A stretch of 64,000 nt of DNA from Polaribacter batillariae (GCF_017498485.1 NZ_CP071795.1:930001-994000), one strand, 5' to 3'. Numbered from the stretch's first letter, positions 49,903 through 59,356 are shown. Notes: generated by a model from the sequence alone, not told the origin. Made by a program: numbers and translations.

Positions 49903-50771
49903 ATGTATTAAAAAAAGCTGTTTTTGTATTGCTAGTTGTTTTTTTATCAAGCTGTAAATCCGATAAAAAGGAAGCATCTAAATTGTTTAAAAAAGAAAAC
50001 TTAATTCCTTGGTCTATCGTTGGTTTCGACGTAAAAGAGCGTACACCAAAGCAGCGTTTAGAAATGTTAGAACGTTTAGGGTACAAACAATATGCTTATG
50101 GTTATCGCCCTAAACATTTGCCTACCATGGCACAAGAATGGCAGTTGGCAGCTCAAAAAAACATAAAACTCTCTGCAGTTTGGCTTTATGTAAATTTATA
50201 TAAAGATAGTATTGGTGCCTTAAGACCCGATGCAGAAGCTGTTTTTAAAAATCTAGAAAAAGTAGGCTTAAAAACTCAAATTTGGGTGGGTTTTTATCCA
50301 GAATATTTTAATGACTTAACAGATGCAGAAGCTTTAAAACAATCTGTAAACATGATATCTTATTTGTCTAAAAGAGCAAATAAATTAGGTTGTAAAATAG
50401 CATTGTACAACCATGGAGGTTGGTTTGGGAAGCCTCAAAACCAACTTCGAATTATAAAAGCGTTGCCAAATGAAGATTTAGGAGTTGTGTTTAATTTTCA
50501 TCATGCACACGATTCTTTAGATAATTATCACGAAAACATAAAAAGCTTGTTACCCTACTTATGGTCTGTAAGTTTAAATGGAATGAAAGCAGAGGGTCCC
50601 AAAATAATTACTATTGGAAAAGGAAACCTAGAAAAGCAAATGATTCAACAATTAATTGACTTAAATTACAGAGGCCCTTTTAACCTTTTAGGACACGTAA
50701 AAGGAGGTGATCCTGAGGTTATTATCGAACAAAACTACCAAGGTTTGCAATTGCTGTTTTCTAAAAAATAA
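49899..50771 (+). CDS. Lipoprotein with xylose-isomerase-like TIM barrel, function unknown
   Basis: 290 residues, overlapping the sulfatase by 4 bases (ATGA). Lipobox 'FLSSC'. The mature part reads as a sugar phosphate isomerase/epimerase (AP endonuclease 2-like) TIM barrel: 'RLEMLERLGYKQYAYGY', 'KIALYNHGGWFGKPQ' , 'DLGVVFNFHHAHDS', and 'PFNLLGHVKGGDPE'. Conserved His, Glu and Asp of a metal site seem present. Enzymes of this fold normally act in the cytoplasm; as a lipoprotein it should sit in the periplasm, so an isomerase, epimerase or lyase acting on freed sugar is possible. No firm function can be given. Confidence 0.7.
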   Translation: MNVLKKAVFVLLVVFLSSCKSDKKEASKLFKKENLIPWSIVGFDVKERTPKQRLEMLERLGYKQYAYGYRPKHLPTMAQEWQLAAQKNIKLSAVWLYVNLYKDSIGALRPDAEAVFKNLEKVGLKTQIWVGFYPEYFNDLTDAEALKQSVNMISYLSKRANKLGCKIALYNHGGWFGKPQNQLRIIKALPNEDLGVVFNFHHAHDSLDNYHENIKSLLPYLWSVSLNGMKAEGPKIITIGKGNLEKQMIQQLIDLNYRGPFNLLGHVKGGDPEVIIEQNYQGLQLLFSKK

Positions 50772-50923
50772 TGCAAAATCTTTACAAAAACAGTCGTTTT
50801 TTTGCAATTTCCAGTAGAATTCACTCATTTAATACCTTTACTGACAATTATTAAACCTTAAATTTATATTATAGATAGATATTTACATTCATAATATTTA
50901 AAAACAATAAATAAATTTAAGTC

Positions 50924-51271
50924 ATGAAAAAAATTACTTTTTTATTCGTCCTTTTTTTAGGGTTGTCGTTCACAACTTTTTCACAATCAAAGAAAGAGGT
51001 ATTAAGAGTTAAAACTAAAGCTACTGAAATTACCAACAAATTAAATGACAGAATTGTAAAAGGCAATGCCAATGTAGCACTATCTGAAGAACAAAAAGTT
51101 GAAATCATTAAAATTCATACAGAAAGAATTAATGCTTTAAAAAAATTAGGCAAAGATGCTAGTAAAGAAGAAAAAGACAAACTTAATAAATCTTACTATA
51201 AAAAGATTTTTTCAGAAATTCTTACAAAAGAGCAAATAAAAGCCCAAAGAAAAAAAAGTAGAAAAAAATGA
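50924..51271 (+). CDS. Small periplasmic protein, function unknown
   Basis: 115 residues. Signal peptide (MKKITFLFVLFLGLSF...FS-Q) followed by a Lys-rich helical body ('VALSEEQKVEIIKIHTER', 'LTKEQIKAQRKKSRKK'). The spacing of helices with 'LSEEQ' and 'LTKEQ' recalls small Spy/CpxP-like periplasmic proteins, which sense or chaperone, but the match is weak. It lies between the fucosidase operon and the secreted GH5, 21 bases before the latter. Confidence 0.65.
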   Translation: MKKITFLFVLFLGLSFTTFSQSKKEVLRVKTKATEITNKLNDRIVKGNANVALSEEQKVEIIKIHTERINALKKLGKDASKEEKDKLNKSYYKKIFSEILTKEQIKAQRKKSRKK

Positions 51272-51292
51272 TAATCTCACAAAGATTTTACC

Positions 51293-53196
51293 ATGCAAAA
51301 ACTGTTTTCTTTAGTTTCGCTATTATTTTTTCTCTTTACGGGGTTTACCATTGCCCAAATTGCTCCTAACCAAATGGTAAAAAATATGGGAAGAGGCATA
51401 AATATTGGCAATGTACTTAGTGCTCCTGTAGAAGGAAACTGGGCACCTGTGCTACAAAGAACCTACATACAAGACGTTGCAACTGCAGGCTTTACCAATG
51501 TAAGAATACCAATGGATTTTTTTGGGAGTAGAACTTCTGGAGATACATCTATATATTCTAAAAGTGCGAATACATCTGCATCTTACACTGGTACTTCTAA
51601 AGACTATGTTGTAAATGCTTCTTATTTAGATAGAATTGAAACCGTTATTAACTGGGCTTTAAACGAAAATCTTATTGTTATTTTAGATTTTCATGGAGCC
51701 AAACTAAAAGAAGAATTTTTAGATACTTTTGATGCTTCTTATAAACCAGCTTTATACACCCATCCAACCTCAGCAAAACGTGTAGCTGATAATCAAAAGT
51801 TTAGAGCTATTTGGACGCAAATTTCCGAACGTTTTAAAGACTATTCCTATAATTTATTGTTTGAAATTGTAAACGAACCTTATTTTAGAATGTTTGCCAC
51901 AGAAATGAATGTTTTAAATACAGATATTATAAATATTATAAGAAACTCCGGAAACAATAATGTTGCTAGAAATATTATAATTACAGGGGTGGTGCTAATT
52001 CTTGGCAAGCACCATTACAAATTTCATCAACTATTTTAAACAGCGATTCTTACTTAATACCAACGTTTCACTATTATAGACCTTTTAATTTTACTAGTTC
52101 TTCTAAAGAGAAATTTACAGATAACGATTGGGGAACTACGGATGATAAAGCAATTGTAGATTCTGAATTTGATCAAGTAAAAACCTGGGCAACAAACAAC
52201 AACGTTCCTATTTTTTTAGGGGAATTCTCCGCAGACAATGTTTGTGGTTATAATTATGTAAAAGGCAAATGTGGCAACTTTGGCGGGCCAGATAAAGCCT
52301 CTAGAATTGCTTACCACGAGTATTTAGCAGAAGCTGCTATCAGTAGAGGTTTTAGTTTTGCAGCTTGGGATGCAGGAGACAAAGCAGAAAAAACAGTCTA
52401 TAAAGTAACAGACAGAACTTGGGTTGAAGAAATTAAAAATGTTTTGCTTGGCACCTCTGTAAGTACATGTATTAACAACGAATTAATTAAAAATACAGAT
52501 ATAGAATGCGGAGCAAACCACATATGGCATCTCTTTACACAAAATAATGCAGTAGCCTCATTAACAGAAGCCACACCTAACAATAGTAAAAACAACAAAT
52601 CTTTAAATGTAAATGTTACAAATGCTGGCAATAGCTTTAATGAGGTAATCTTAAAAAATAGCACGATTAATAATGATACCTTTTCTAATAAAACTATTGA
52701 AGTTAGTGTATTTGCAAAAGCATCTACACCTCAACAACAATTTAAATTTCGAATAAAAACAATTTCAAATGGTGTAGCAACATTCAATGCTTCCAATAGT
52801 TTTAGCGTATCCAGTACAAATTTCGAACAATACAAGTTTAATTTTACCATACCTTCTAACACAACAAGTATAGAATTTCAGGTTTTGTGTGGCAAAATTT
52901 CAGGAGAATATTATTTCGATGATTTTTCTATACAAGGAAAAGTGCTAAGTGTCGAAAATGTTTCGAGTGCTAAAAATATTTTTAAAACATATCCTAACCC
53001 CGTAAATCAATATTTAAACGTAGAATCTTCAAAAAAAATAAAAAAAATAATTCTTTACACAATTAATAACAAACATTTCGAACTTGAAATTTTGCACAAT
53101 CGCATAGATTTAACTAAATTTAACACCGGAGTTTATTTTTTAAGAACTTTTTTTGAAGATAACACATTCAATCATTCGAAAATCGCAATCAATTAA
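51293..53196 (+). CDS. T9SS-secreted GH5 endoglycanase with CBM; frameshifted
   Basis: The first frame (51293-52039) and a second frame reaching 53196 join into a 634-residue protein when one G is added to the G4 run at 51986-51989. Between them the second frame reads on through 'NSWQAPLQISSTIL' with no stop. Signal peptide (about 1-21), GH5 barrel (about 25-385: 'MGRGINIGNVLSAP', 'LIVILDFHGAKL', acid/base in 'FEIVNEPYF', nucleophile in 'FLGEFSAD'), a CBM4/9-like module (about 390-545) and a T9SS tail ('IFKTYPNPVNQYLNV'). It should act outside the cell. The barrel is unlike the two GH5 lipoproteins, so it belongs to another GH5 subfamily. Confidence 0.82.
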
Positions 53197-53208
53197 AACC
53201 TTATTCAT

Positions 53209-54420
53209 ATGAAGAAAATTACTTTATCAGCATTCTTTTTATTCTTAAGCACCATTGGCTTTTCGCAAGTAGTAAATGGTACCTTTGACACAGACATAAA
53301 TGGCTGGGTTTCTCAAAATTCTGGAACTATTTCTCATGAAGCTTCAGAAGGAGCAACCGCAAATGGTTCTTTAAAAATTATAGCTACATCGCTTCAAAAC
53401 TCTGGGGCAAAAATAGATCCCAATATCACACTTACGCAAGCTGGTAATTACCTTCTTAAATTTAAAGTAAAAGGAACGAAAGATTCTCAAATTCGTGGAG
53501 ATGTTTTTCAAGGTAGTTTCTTTGGAGGTGCTGTTTATACAATTAAAGCAACTGACGTTTGGGAAGAATATGTAACAACTTTTAACGGCTTAACAACAGA
53601 CCCACTTAACCTTAGAATTATTGCAAGAACAGGTAATGCCACTTATTTAATAGATGATGTTGAGTTACTGGAAACTACAACAGAAGATATGTTTGTTACA
53701 AACGGAGATTTTGAAACAGGTTCTTTAGATGGATGGACAAATAATGGAGCAGATGTAAGTTTAACTTCTGGTACAGGAAACGGAAGTACTACAGCTGCAG
53801 TATTAACATTTACTCAAGACATTACAACATTTAATTTTTTAGATAACGATGAGTACGATTTTGGTCAAACAGTTAACCCTTCTAGTATTTCTATAAGTTT
53901 TGATGCAAAATCAAATAATACAGCAATAGAATTACAAGTGGTTTTTAGAACCTTAGATGCTTCTGGCGCTGTTTTAGAAACAGCAAATACAGGTAAAAAA
54001 ACAGTAACTGTTGCAGATACCTGGGAAACAATTACATTTAATAAACCAATTACAAAACCATTTCATAAAATTCAAGTTAGGCTTAAAATTAACGAATCTT
54101 CAACCGCTTTTACAGGAGATACTGTAACTTTCGATAATGTTAGTTCTCAGTTTTCTCATGTGGTTTTAGGGGTAGAAGATAATAAATTTGCTACAGATGT
54201 ATCTGTATATCCAAACCCAAGTAATGGTATTGTAAATATTAAAACAAAAGCACAATTATCTTCTGTACAGTTATTTAATTTAATTGGTAAAAAAGTATTT
54301 GAAATCAATAAATTTAATAATCAATCATTAAATTTTTCTCAATTTAGCAAAGGTATGTACTTACTAAGGTTAATTGACGAAAATAATAACACAAAAACAC
54401 AAAAATTAATTATTAACTAA
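53209..54420 (+). CDS. T9SS-secreted protein with two carbohydrate-binding-like modules
   Basis: 403 residues. Signal peptide (about 1-19), first beta-sandwich (about 22-155, 'GTFDTDINGWVSQNSG', ending 'TYLIDDVELLE'), second (about 160-318, 'NGDFETGSLDGWTNNGAD', 'YDFGQTVNPSSISISFDAKS', ending 'TFDNVSSQF'), then a T9SS sorting tail ('VSVYPNPSNGIVNIKT', 'KTQKLIIN'). Both modules resemble CBM4/9-type domains. No catalytic domain exists, so it most likely binds the polysaccharide outside the cell. It begins 12 bases after the GH5 gene. Confidence 0.82.
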   Translation: MKKITLSAFFLFLSTIGFSQVVNGTFDTDINGWVSQNSGTISHEASEGATANGSLKIIATSLQNSGAKIDPNITLTQAGNYLLKFKVKGTKDSQIRGDVFQGSFFGGAVYTIKATDVWEEYVTTFNGLTTDPLNLRIIARTGNATYLIDDVELLETTTEDMFVTNGDFETGSLDGWTNNGADVSLTSGTGNGSTTAAVLTFTQDITTFNFLDNDEYDFGQTVNPSSISISFDAKSNNTAIELQVVFRTLDASGAVLETANTGKKTVTVADTWETITFNKPITKPFHKIQVRLKINESSTAFTGDTVTFDNVSSQFSHVVLGVEDNKFATDVSVYPNPSNGIVNIKTKAQLSSVQLFNLIGKKVFEINKFNNQSLNFSQFSKGMYLLRLIDENNNTKTQKLIIN

Positions 54421-54431
54421 AAACAAAAATT

Positions 54432-57008
54432 ATGAAAAAAGTTTTACTTATTCTCTTAACAGTCTTTTCTGTAAATTTTTATGGACAAGATGTTGTTTAT
54501 AATTTCAATTCAGATACAGAATCCTTTACACAAGGTGGTTTTCCAAGTTTTGCATATAATGCAAACGGTTTTGTAACTACTGGCGATGCAACTACATTTA
54601 CAGGCGGTTTTCAGCAAATTAGAACACCTGAAGGCTTAAATTTATCAGAAACAAAGTATAGAGTGATAAGAATTGTGGTTGAAAATTCTACTGCAAATTC
54701 TGAATGGCAAATTATGAATTATCAACCTGGAAGTACGGCAGGTAATACAGCTGGTAGAACAGATTTTACAATAACACCTGTTGCTGCTGGTTCAGGATTT
54801 ACTACTTATGATATTCCAATTACCGTAAAAACAACTACACCTGATGGTATAATAGATAGAATTGCCATTAGAGCAAAACAAGGTAATGCCTACGATTGGT
54901 CAGCAGGAGGAGAATTAAAAGTTGCACAAATAGTAATTATTGATACTGATAACTGGCTTTCTAATCCAGATTTTGAAACTATGACAAACTGGACAGCTAA
55001 TGGTCCTGATATTACAGGAGGTTATACTACTACAGATCCTATAATAGGTTCACAATCAGGAACAGTTACCTTTACACAAAATGCAACATCAGGAGGTAAT
55101 TGGTTAGAAAACGACATCTATGACTTTGGAGAAACTGTAGGCCTAACAGGAGATGAAATGACCATAAATTTTTGGGCAAAGTCGTCAAGAGCCGGAATTA
55201 ATGTAAGAGCTAGATGGCAATTTTATGATGCTGGAGGTTCACTTATAGGTTCTGCTCAATTTTCAGGTGTAACTGCTGTAGCAGCTGCAGATACATGGCA
55301 AGAAATATCAATTACCAAAACAGGTCTTACAGATGACTTCAATCAGATTAAATTAAGTTTAGGTGTTCACAATAATGGAACTGTTCCACAATCAGGAGAT
55401 GTAATCACTTTTGATTTTATAACAACTGATTTAAATACCTTTACAACAAGTAATTCTTGGACTGGTAGTACAGATTCAGACTGGGCAACTACAGCTAACT
55501 GGACAAATGGTATTGTTCCAATAGCAACAGCAGATGCAGACGTTCAAGTAAGTGCCAACAACCCAGTAATTGGAGCAACTACAGGTGCAACAGTTAATAA
55601 TTTAACGATAGATGCTGGAGCTTCTCTAACCATTAATTCTGGAGGTTCTTTAATAGTATCAGGAACCTCTACAGGAGAGGTAACTTACAACAGAAACATT
55701 ACAACTCCTGCTCCAACTGGAGATACTTCTATAGATAATTTAGAAGGTTGGCATTTAATGTCTTCTCCTGTTAACGGACAAGCTTATGGTGGTGCTACAA
55801 CTTGGTTTACTGATAATAATATCGCTAGTGGTACTGGAGCCAATAGAGGTGTTGCTACCTATAATAATACTGTAGCTTCAAACAACTGGGCATATTCTAC
55901 AGGAACTGCTGCTACTTTTAATACCGGAACAGGATATTCTATAAAAAGAACGACTACAGGCGATGTTTCTTTTACAGGAACTTTAAATACTACGAATATT
56001 ACAGATGTTACAATTAGCACACAATCTGGTGCAAGCGGAACCGATTTTAATCTAATAGGCAACCCTTTTACTGCTTATGTGAATGCTAAAACTTTTTTAG
56101 AATTGGCAGCAAATACAGCTTTATTAGATTCTGAAACAATTTGGGTTTGGAATCCATCTTCTAAAAACTACGATGCAAAATTATCTGGAGACGTAACACC
56201 TTTTAAAATTGCTCCTGGACAAGCTTTCTTTGTAAAAGCAAAAGCAGCAACTGGTAATGGAGATGTAACTTTTGAAACCTCTTCTTTAAGTCACGATACA
56301 GATACTTTCTTAAAATCTGTTGGAAAACCAGAAATAATAGTAAATATTAAGGATGGAGACGTAACAAGATATGCAAAAGTAAGATACCAAAATGGTAGTA
56401 CTTTAGGTTTTGATAATGGATATGATGGAGAAACTTTTAACGGAGTTCCAAATAATATAGATATTTTTAGTAAGTTATTAGAAGGTAATCAAAGTAAAAA
56501 TTATCAAATACAATCATTACCTAATAGTAATTTAGAAGACATGGTAATTCCTTTAGGAGTTTTCACTAAAACTGCAAAAGAAATTACTTTTACAGCAGAA
56601 GCACTAAATTTACCTACAGACTATAAAGTATTTTTAGAAGATAGAGAAAACAATACTTTTACTCGTTTAGATGAAGTAAATTCAGAATACAAAACAAACG
56701 TAGCTGCTGGTAATATAGAGGGGCGTTTTTATATACACGCTAAAACTTCTTCTGTTTTAAGTGCAGACCAAGAAATTTTAAACACCGTTAACATATATAC
56801 TTCTAATAATAATCTTAAAGTAGTTGGTTTACAAAAAGGAACATCAACAATTTCTTTATTCAATATTTTAGGAAAACAAGTTTTAAACACTTCTTTTGAA
56901 GCTTCAAACGTAAATAACATTGCGCTACCTAAATTAGCAAAAGGAGTTTACATTGTAAAATTACAAGCAGAAAACGCAAAGTTATACAAGAAAATAATTT
57001 TAGAATAA
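54432..57008 (+). CDS. Large T9SS-secreted protein with binding-like modules
   Basis: 858 residues. Signal peptide (1-18). A beta-rich N-terminal module (about 20-172), a second module (about 175-335, 'NPDFETMTNWTANGPD', 'YDFGETVGLTGDEMTI') clearly related to the second module of the previous protein, then a repetitive Thr/Gly-rich region (about 340-440), a globular beta region with 'GWHLMSSPVNGQAYGG' and 'NLIGNPFTAYVNA' (about 455-600) often seen in large T9SS surface proteins, and a T9SS tail ('TVNIYTSNNNLKVV', 'YKKIILE'). No hydrolase motif. Probably an extracellular binding or adhesion protein; starts 12 bases after its neighbour. Confidence 0.75.
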   Translation: MKKVLLILLTVFSVNFYGQDVVYNFNSDTESFTQGGFPSFAYNANGFVTTGDATTFTGGFQQIRTPEGLNLSETKYRVIRIVVENSTANSEWQIMNYQPGSTAGNTAGRTDFTITPVAAGSGFTTYDIPITVKTTTPDGIIDRIAIRAKQGNAYDWSAGGELKVAQIVIIDTDNWLSNPDFETMTNWTANGPDITGGYTTTDPIIGSQSGTVTFTQNATSGGNWLENDIYDFGETVGLTGDEMTINFWAKSSRAGINVRARWQFYDAGGSLIGSAQFSGVTAVAAADTWQEISITKTGLTDDFNQIKLSLGVHNNGTVPQSGDVITFDFITTDLNTFTTSNSWTGSTDSDWATTANWTNGIVPIATADADVQVSANNPVIGATTGATVNNLTIDAGASLTINSGGSLIVSGTSTGEVTYNRNITTPAPTGDTSIDNLEGWHLMSSPVNGQAYGGATTWFTDNNIASGTGANRGVATYNNTVASNNWAYSTGTAATFNTGTGYSIKRTTTGDVSFTGTLNTTNITDVTISTQSGASGTDFNLIGNPFTAYVNAKTFLELAANTALLDSETIWVWNPSSKNYDAKLSGDVTPFKIAPGQAFFVKAKAATGNGDVTFETSSLSHDTDTFLKSVGKPEIIVNIKDGDVTRYAKVRYQNGSTLGFDNGYDGETFNGVPNNIDIFSKLLEGNQSKNYQIQSLPNSNLEDMVIPLGVFTKTAKEITFTAEALNLPTDYKVFLEDRENNTFTRLDEVNSEYKTNVAAGNIEGRFYIHAKTSSVLSADQEILNTVNIYTSNNNLKVVGLQKGTSTISLFNILGKQVLNTSFEASNVNNIALPKLAKGVYIVKLQAENAKLYKKIILE

Positions 57009-57036
57009 CTTACGAGAACATCAAAAACGCAACATC

Positions 57037-57213
57037 ATGAAGAAACATATAAATAACAAACAAAAAAACGAAAAAATTTCTCGTAAAGATGCTCTTAAAA
57101 AGATTGGTAATTACGGAAAATACGCAGCCTTAACTGCATTAGGCACCTATATGATTTTAAATCCACAGAAAGCCCAAGCACAAAGCCCAGAAGCTCCTGG
57201 TACAGGATTTTAA
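57037..57213 (+). CDS. 58-residue protein with Tat/Sec-like signal, function unknown
   Basis: ATG at 57037, 28 bases after the previous stop, followed by a terminator. The N-terminus is long and basic (MKKHINNKQKNEKISRKDAL), then a moderately hydrophobic segment ('YAALTALGTYMILN') and 'AQAQS', which looks like a cleavage site, leaving only a Pro/Gly-rich tail 'PEAPGTGF'. Similar tiny genes with 'ISRKDALKK' followed by 'GKYAALTA' accompany T9SS proteins in flavobacteria, as far as I recall. The purpose is unknown. Confidence 0.65.
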   Translation: MKKHINNKQKNEKISRKDALKKIGNYGKYAALTALGTYMILNPQKAQAQSPEAPGTGF

Positions 57214-57240
57214 AAGACTTTTACAATAAAAATAACTCAA

Positions 57241-57272
57241 AAAACCAAGAACAGCCGTTCTTGGTTTTTTTT
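57241..57272 (+). terminator. Rho-independent terminator closing the secreted-protein operon
   Basis: AACCAAGAAC pairs with GTTCTTGGTT around an AGCC loop, followed by an eight-T run. Confidence 0.85.
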
Positions 57273-57324
57273 ATACCACTAATCATTTAAAATGCCCCGA
57301 ATAAAATCAATTTAACAAAATATT

Positions 57325-57337
57325 ATTGTTTAACAAT
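57325..57337. promoter_or_regulatory. Palindrome ATTGTT-T-AACAAT, candidate operator of the TetR-like gene
   Basis: A perfect 6-1-6 palindrome lies 47 bases upstream of the regulator start. TTTAACAA also occurs at 57311-57318, so the half-site is repeated. A near-consensus -7 box, TATCTTTA, follows at 57361-57368. Autoregulation is inferred. Confidence 0.45.
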
Positions 57338-57383
57338 TTATTAATTTTATTAAACATTCGTATCTTTACATAAATTCTATATT

Positions 57384-58040
57384 ATGGCTCGAAAAAAAAA
57401 CATCACAAAAGATCAGTTAATTAATTGGTACATGGAGTTTGTACTTGAAAACAACCATCAACCAAAATCCGTTTTTAGTTTTGCAAAAGAAAATAATTTT
57501 GAAGAAAGTGATTTCTACAAATTTTATGGTTCTTTTGAAGCTATTGAAGAAGCAATTTTTTCAGAATTCTTCCATCATACCATAAAGATTTTACATAAAA
57601 GCGAAGAGTTTGAGAATTATGATGCTAGAAATAAGCTACTCATTTTCTATTTCACCTTTTTTGAAATATTAACAGCAAACAGAAGTTACGTGGTTTATGC
57701 ACTAGAAGATAGTAAAAAAGATATTAAAAAATTAAAATCTTTAAAGAACTTACGTAAACAATACACCCAATTTGTTGAAGATTTAAATATTGAAAGAATT
57801 GAATTAAAACAAGAAACATTAGAGAAAATTCAAAATACTTCTATCAAAGAATCTTCGTGGATGCATTTATTAATAACTTTAAAGTTTTGGTTAGATGATA
57901 CTTCTCCATCTTTCGAAAAAACAGATATTTTTATTGAAAAGTCAATCAATGCTCGTTTCGATTTAATGGATATAAAACCCTTAAAAAGCATCATCGATTT
58001 TGGAAAATTCATTTTAAAAGAAAAAGTGAATTTCTACTAA
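57384..58040 (+). CDS. TetR-family-like transcriptional regulator
   Basis: 218 residues. The N-terminal 60 residues give a TetR-type HTH ('KSVFSFAKENNFEESDFYKF' with core 'FAKENNFEESDFYKFYGSF'), and the rest is an all-helical ligand-binding domain of the flavobacterial type. It heads a tight run of genes (10 bases to the ABC1 kinase gene) concerned with flavin and light, and is probably their repressor. The inducing signal cannot be read from sequence. Confidence 0.82.
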   Translation: MARKKNITKDQLINWYMEFVLENNHQPKSVFSFAKENNFEESDFYKFYGSFEAIEEAIFSEFFHHTIKILHKSEEFENYDARNKLLIFYFTFFEILTANRSYVVYALEDSKKDIKKLKSLKNLRKQYTQFVEDLNIERIELKQETLEKIQNTSIKESSWMHLLITLKFWLDDTSPSFEKTDIFIEKSINARFDLMDIKPLKSIIDFGKFILKEKVNFY

Positions 58041-58050
58041 ATAAAAAGCC

Positions 58051-59356
58051 ATGAAAACCATAGATTCCATACCAACATCAAAAATGCAACGCGCCAGTAA
58101 ATTAGTAACTACAGGTGCAAAAATAGGCGTAAATTATTTAAAATATTATGGAGATAAAATTACCAAAACAGAAGTTGAAGCCAAAGCAAGATTAAATGAA
58201 AATAATGCAGAAGATATTTACGATGGCTTAAAAAAATTAAAAGGAAGTGCCTTAAAAGTAGCCCAAATGTTAAGCATGGAAAAAAGCATTTTGCCACAAG
58301 CTTATGTAGAAAAGTTTTCACTATCTCAATTTTCTGTACCACCACTATCTCCTGCTTTAGTTACAAAAACTTTCAAAAAATATTTTGGTAAAAATCCGAA
58401 TGAGATTTACGATAAATTCGATACTGTTTCTGTAAATGCCGCAAGCATTGGTCAGGTGCATAAAGCCGAAAAAGATGGCAAAAAACTGGCGGTTAAAATT
58501 CAGTATCCTGGAGTTGCAGAAAGCATCGCATCCGATTTGGCTTTGGTAAAACCTATTGCCATTAAAATGTTTAATATTAGAGGAAAAGATTCCGATAAAT
58601 ATTTTAAAGAGGTTGAAAACAAATTGGTTGAAGAAACCAACTATGTTTTAGAAGTTGAGCAAAGTAAAGCAATTGTAGATGCTTGTAAACATATACCAAA
58701 TTTAAATTTTCCTAATTATTATCCAGAATTATCTTCAGACAGAATTATTACGATGGATTGGATGAATGGTGTACACTTATCTGAATTTAAATTTAAAAAC
58801 CAAGAAGTTGCCAATAAATTAGGTCAAGCTCTGTGGGATTTTTACATGTTTCAAATTCATAACTTACAAAAAGTACATGCAGATCCGCATCCTGGAAATT
58901 TCTTAATTTCTCCAGAAAATGAGTTGATTGTAATTGATTTTGGATGTATGAAAACCATTCCTAACGATTTTTATGTTCCTTATTTTGAATTATCAAAAAA
59001 AGAAAACTTAGCAAATGCAGCATATTTTGAACAAAAATTATACGAATTAGAAATTTTAAAAAAAGAAGATTCTAAAGAAGAACTTATCTTTTTTAAAGCC
59101 ATGTTTCACGAAATGTTAAGCCTTTTTACGCAACCTTTCCACCAAGAAACTTTCGATTTTTCTGACGAAGTATTTTTCGGAAAGCTTTCTGAATTAGGTG
59201 CAAAATATTCTAAAAGTACAGAGTTAAAAAAACATGAATGGAAATAGAGGCTCTAAACACTTTATTTACATCAACAGAACCTTTTTTGGTTTGTATAATT
59301 TAATGCACGATTTAAAGGCAAAAAACATAAAAATCGATAACTACAAATCTCTATAA
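58051..59356 (+). CDS. ABC1/AarF (UbiB-like) kinase family protein; frameshifted near C-terminus
   Basis: As read, the frame stops at 59247 after 398 residues. Removing one A from the A7 run at 59226-59232 restores a 434-residue protein ending at 59356, with a C-terminus 'GSKHFIYINRTFFGLYNLM' that fits the family; the restored stop overlaps the next start (TAATG), as expected in a tight operon. UbiB-family features: 'KGSALKVAQMLSM' (KxGQ-like motif, here KVAQ), 'NAASIGQVHKAE' (Ala-rich loop), 'AVKIQYPG', 'HADPHPGNFLI' and 'VIDFGCMK'. These atypical kinases/ATPases work with isoprenoid quinone or lipid metabolism at the membrane. Confidence 0.85.

Noticed and set aside
52444-53196. Separate 250-residue binding protein
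   Set aside because: The same frame is open upstream to the frameshift at 51986-51989 and carries the missing part of the GH5 barrel, so its ATG is internal.
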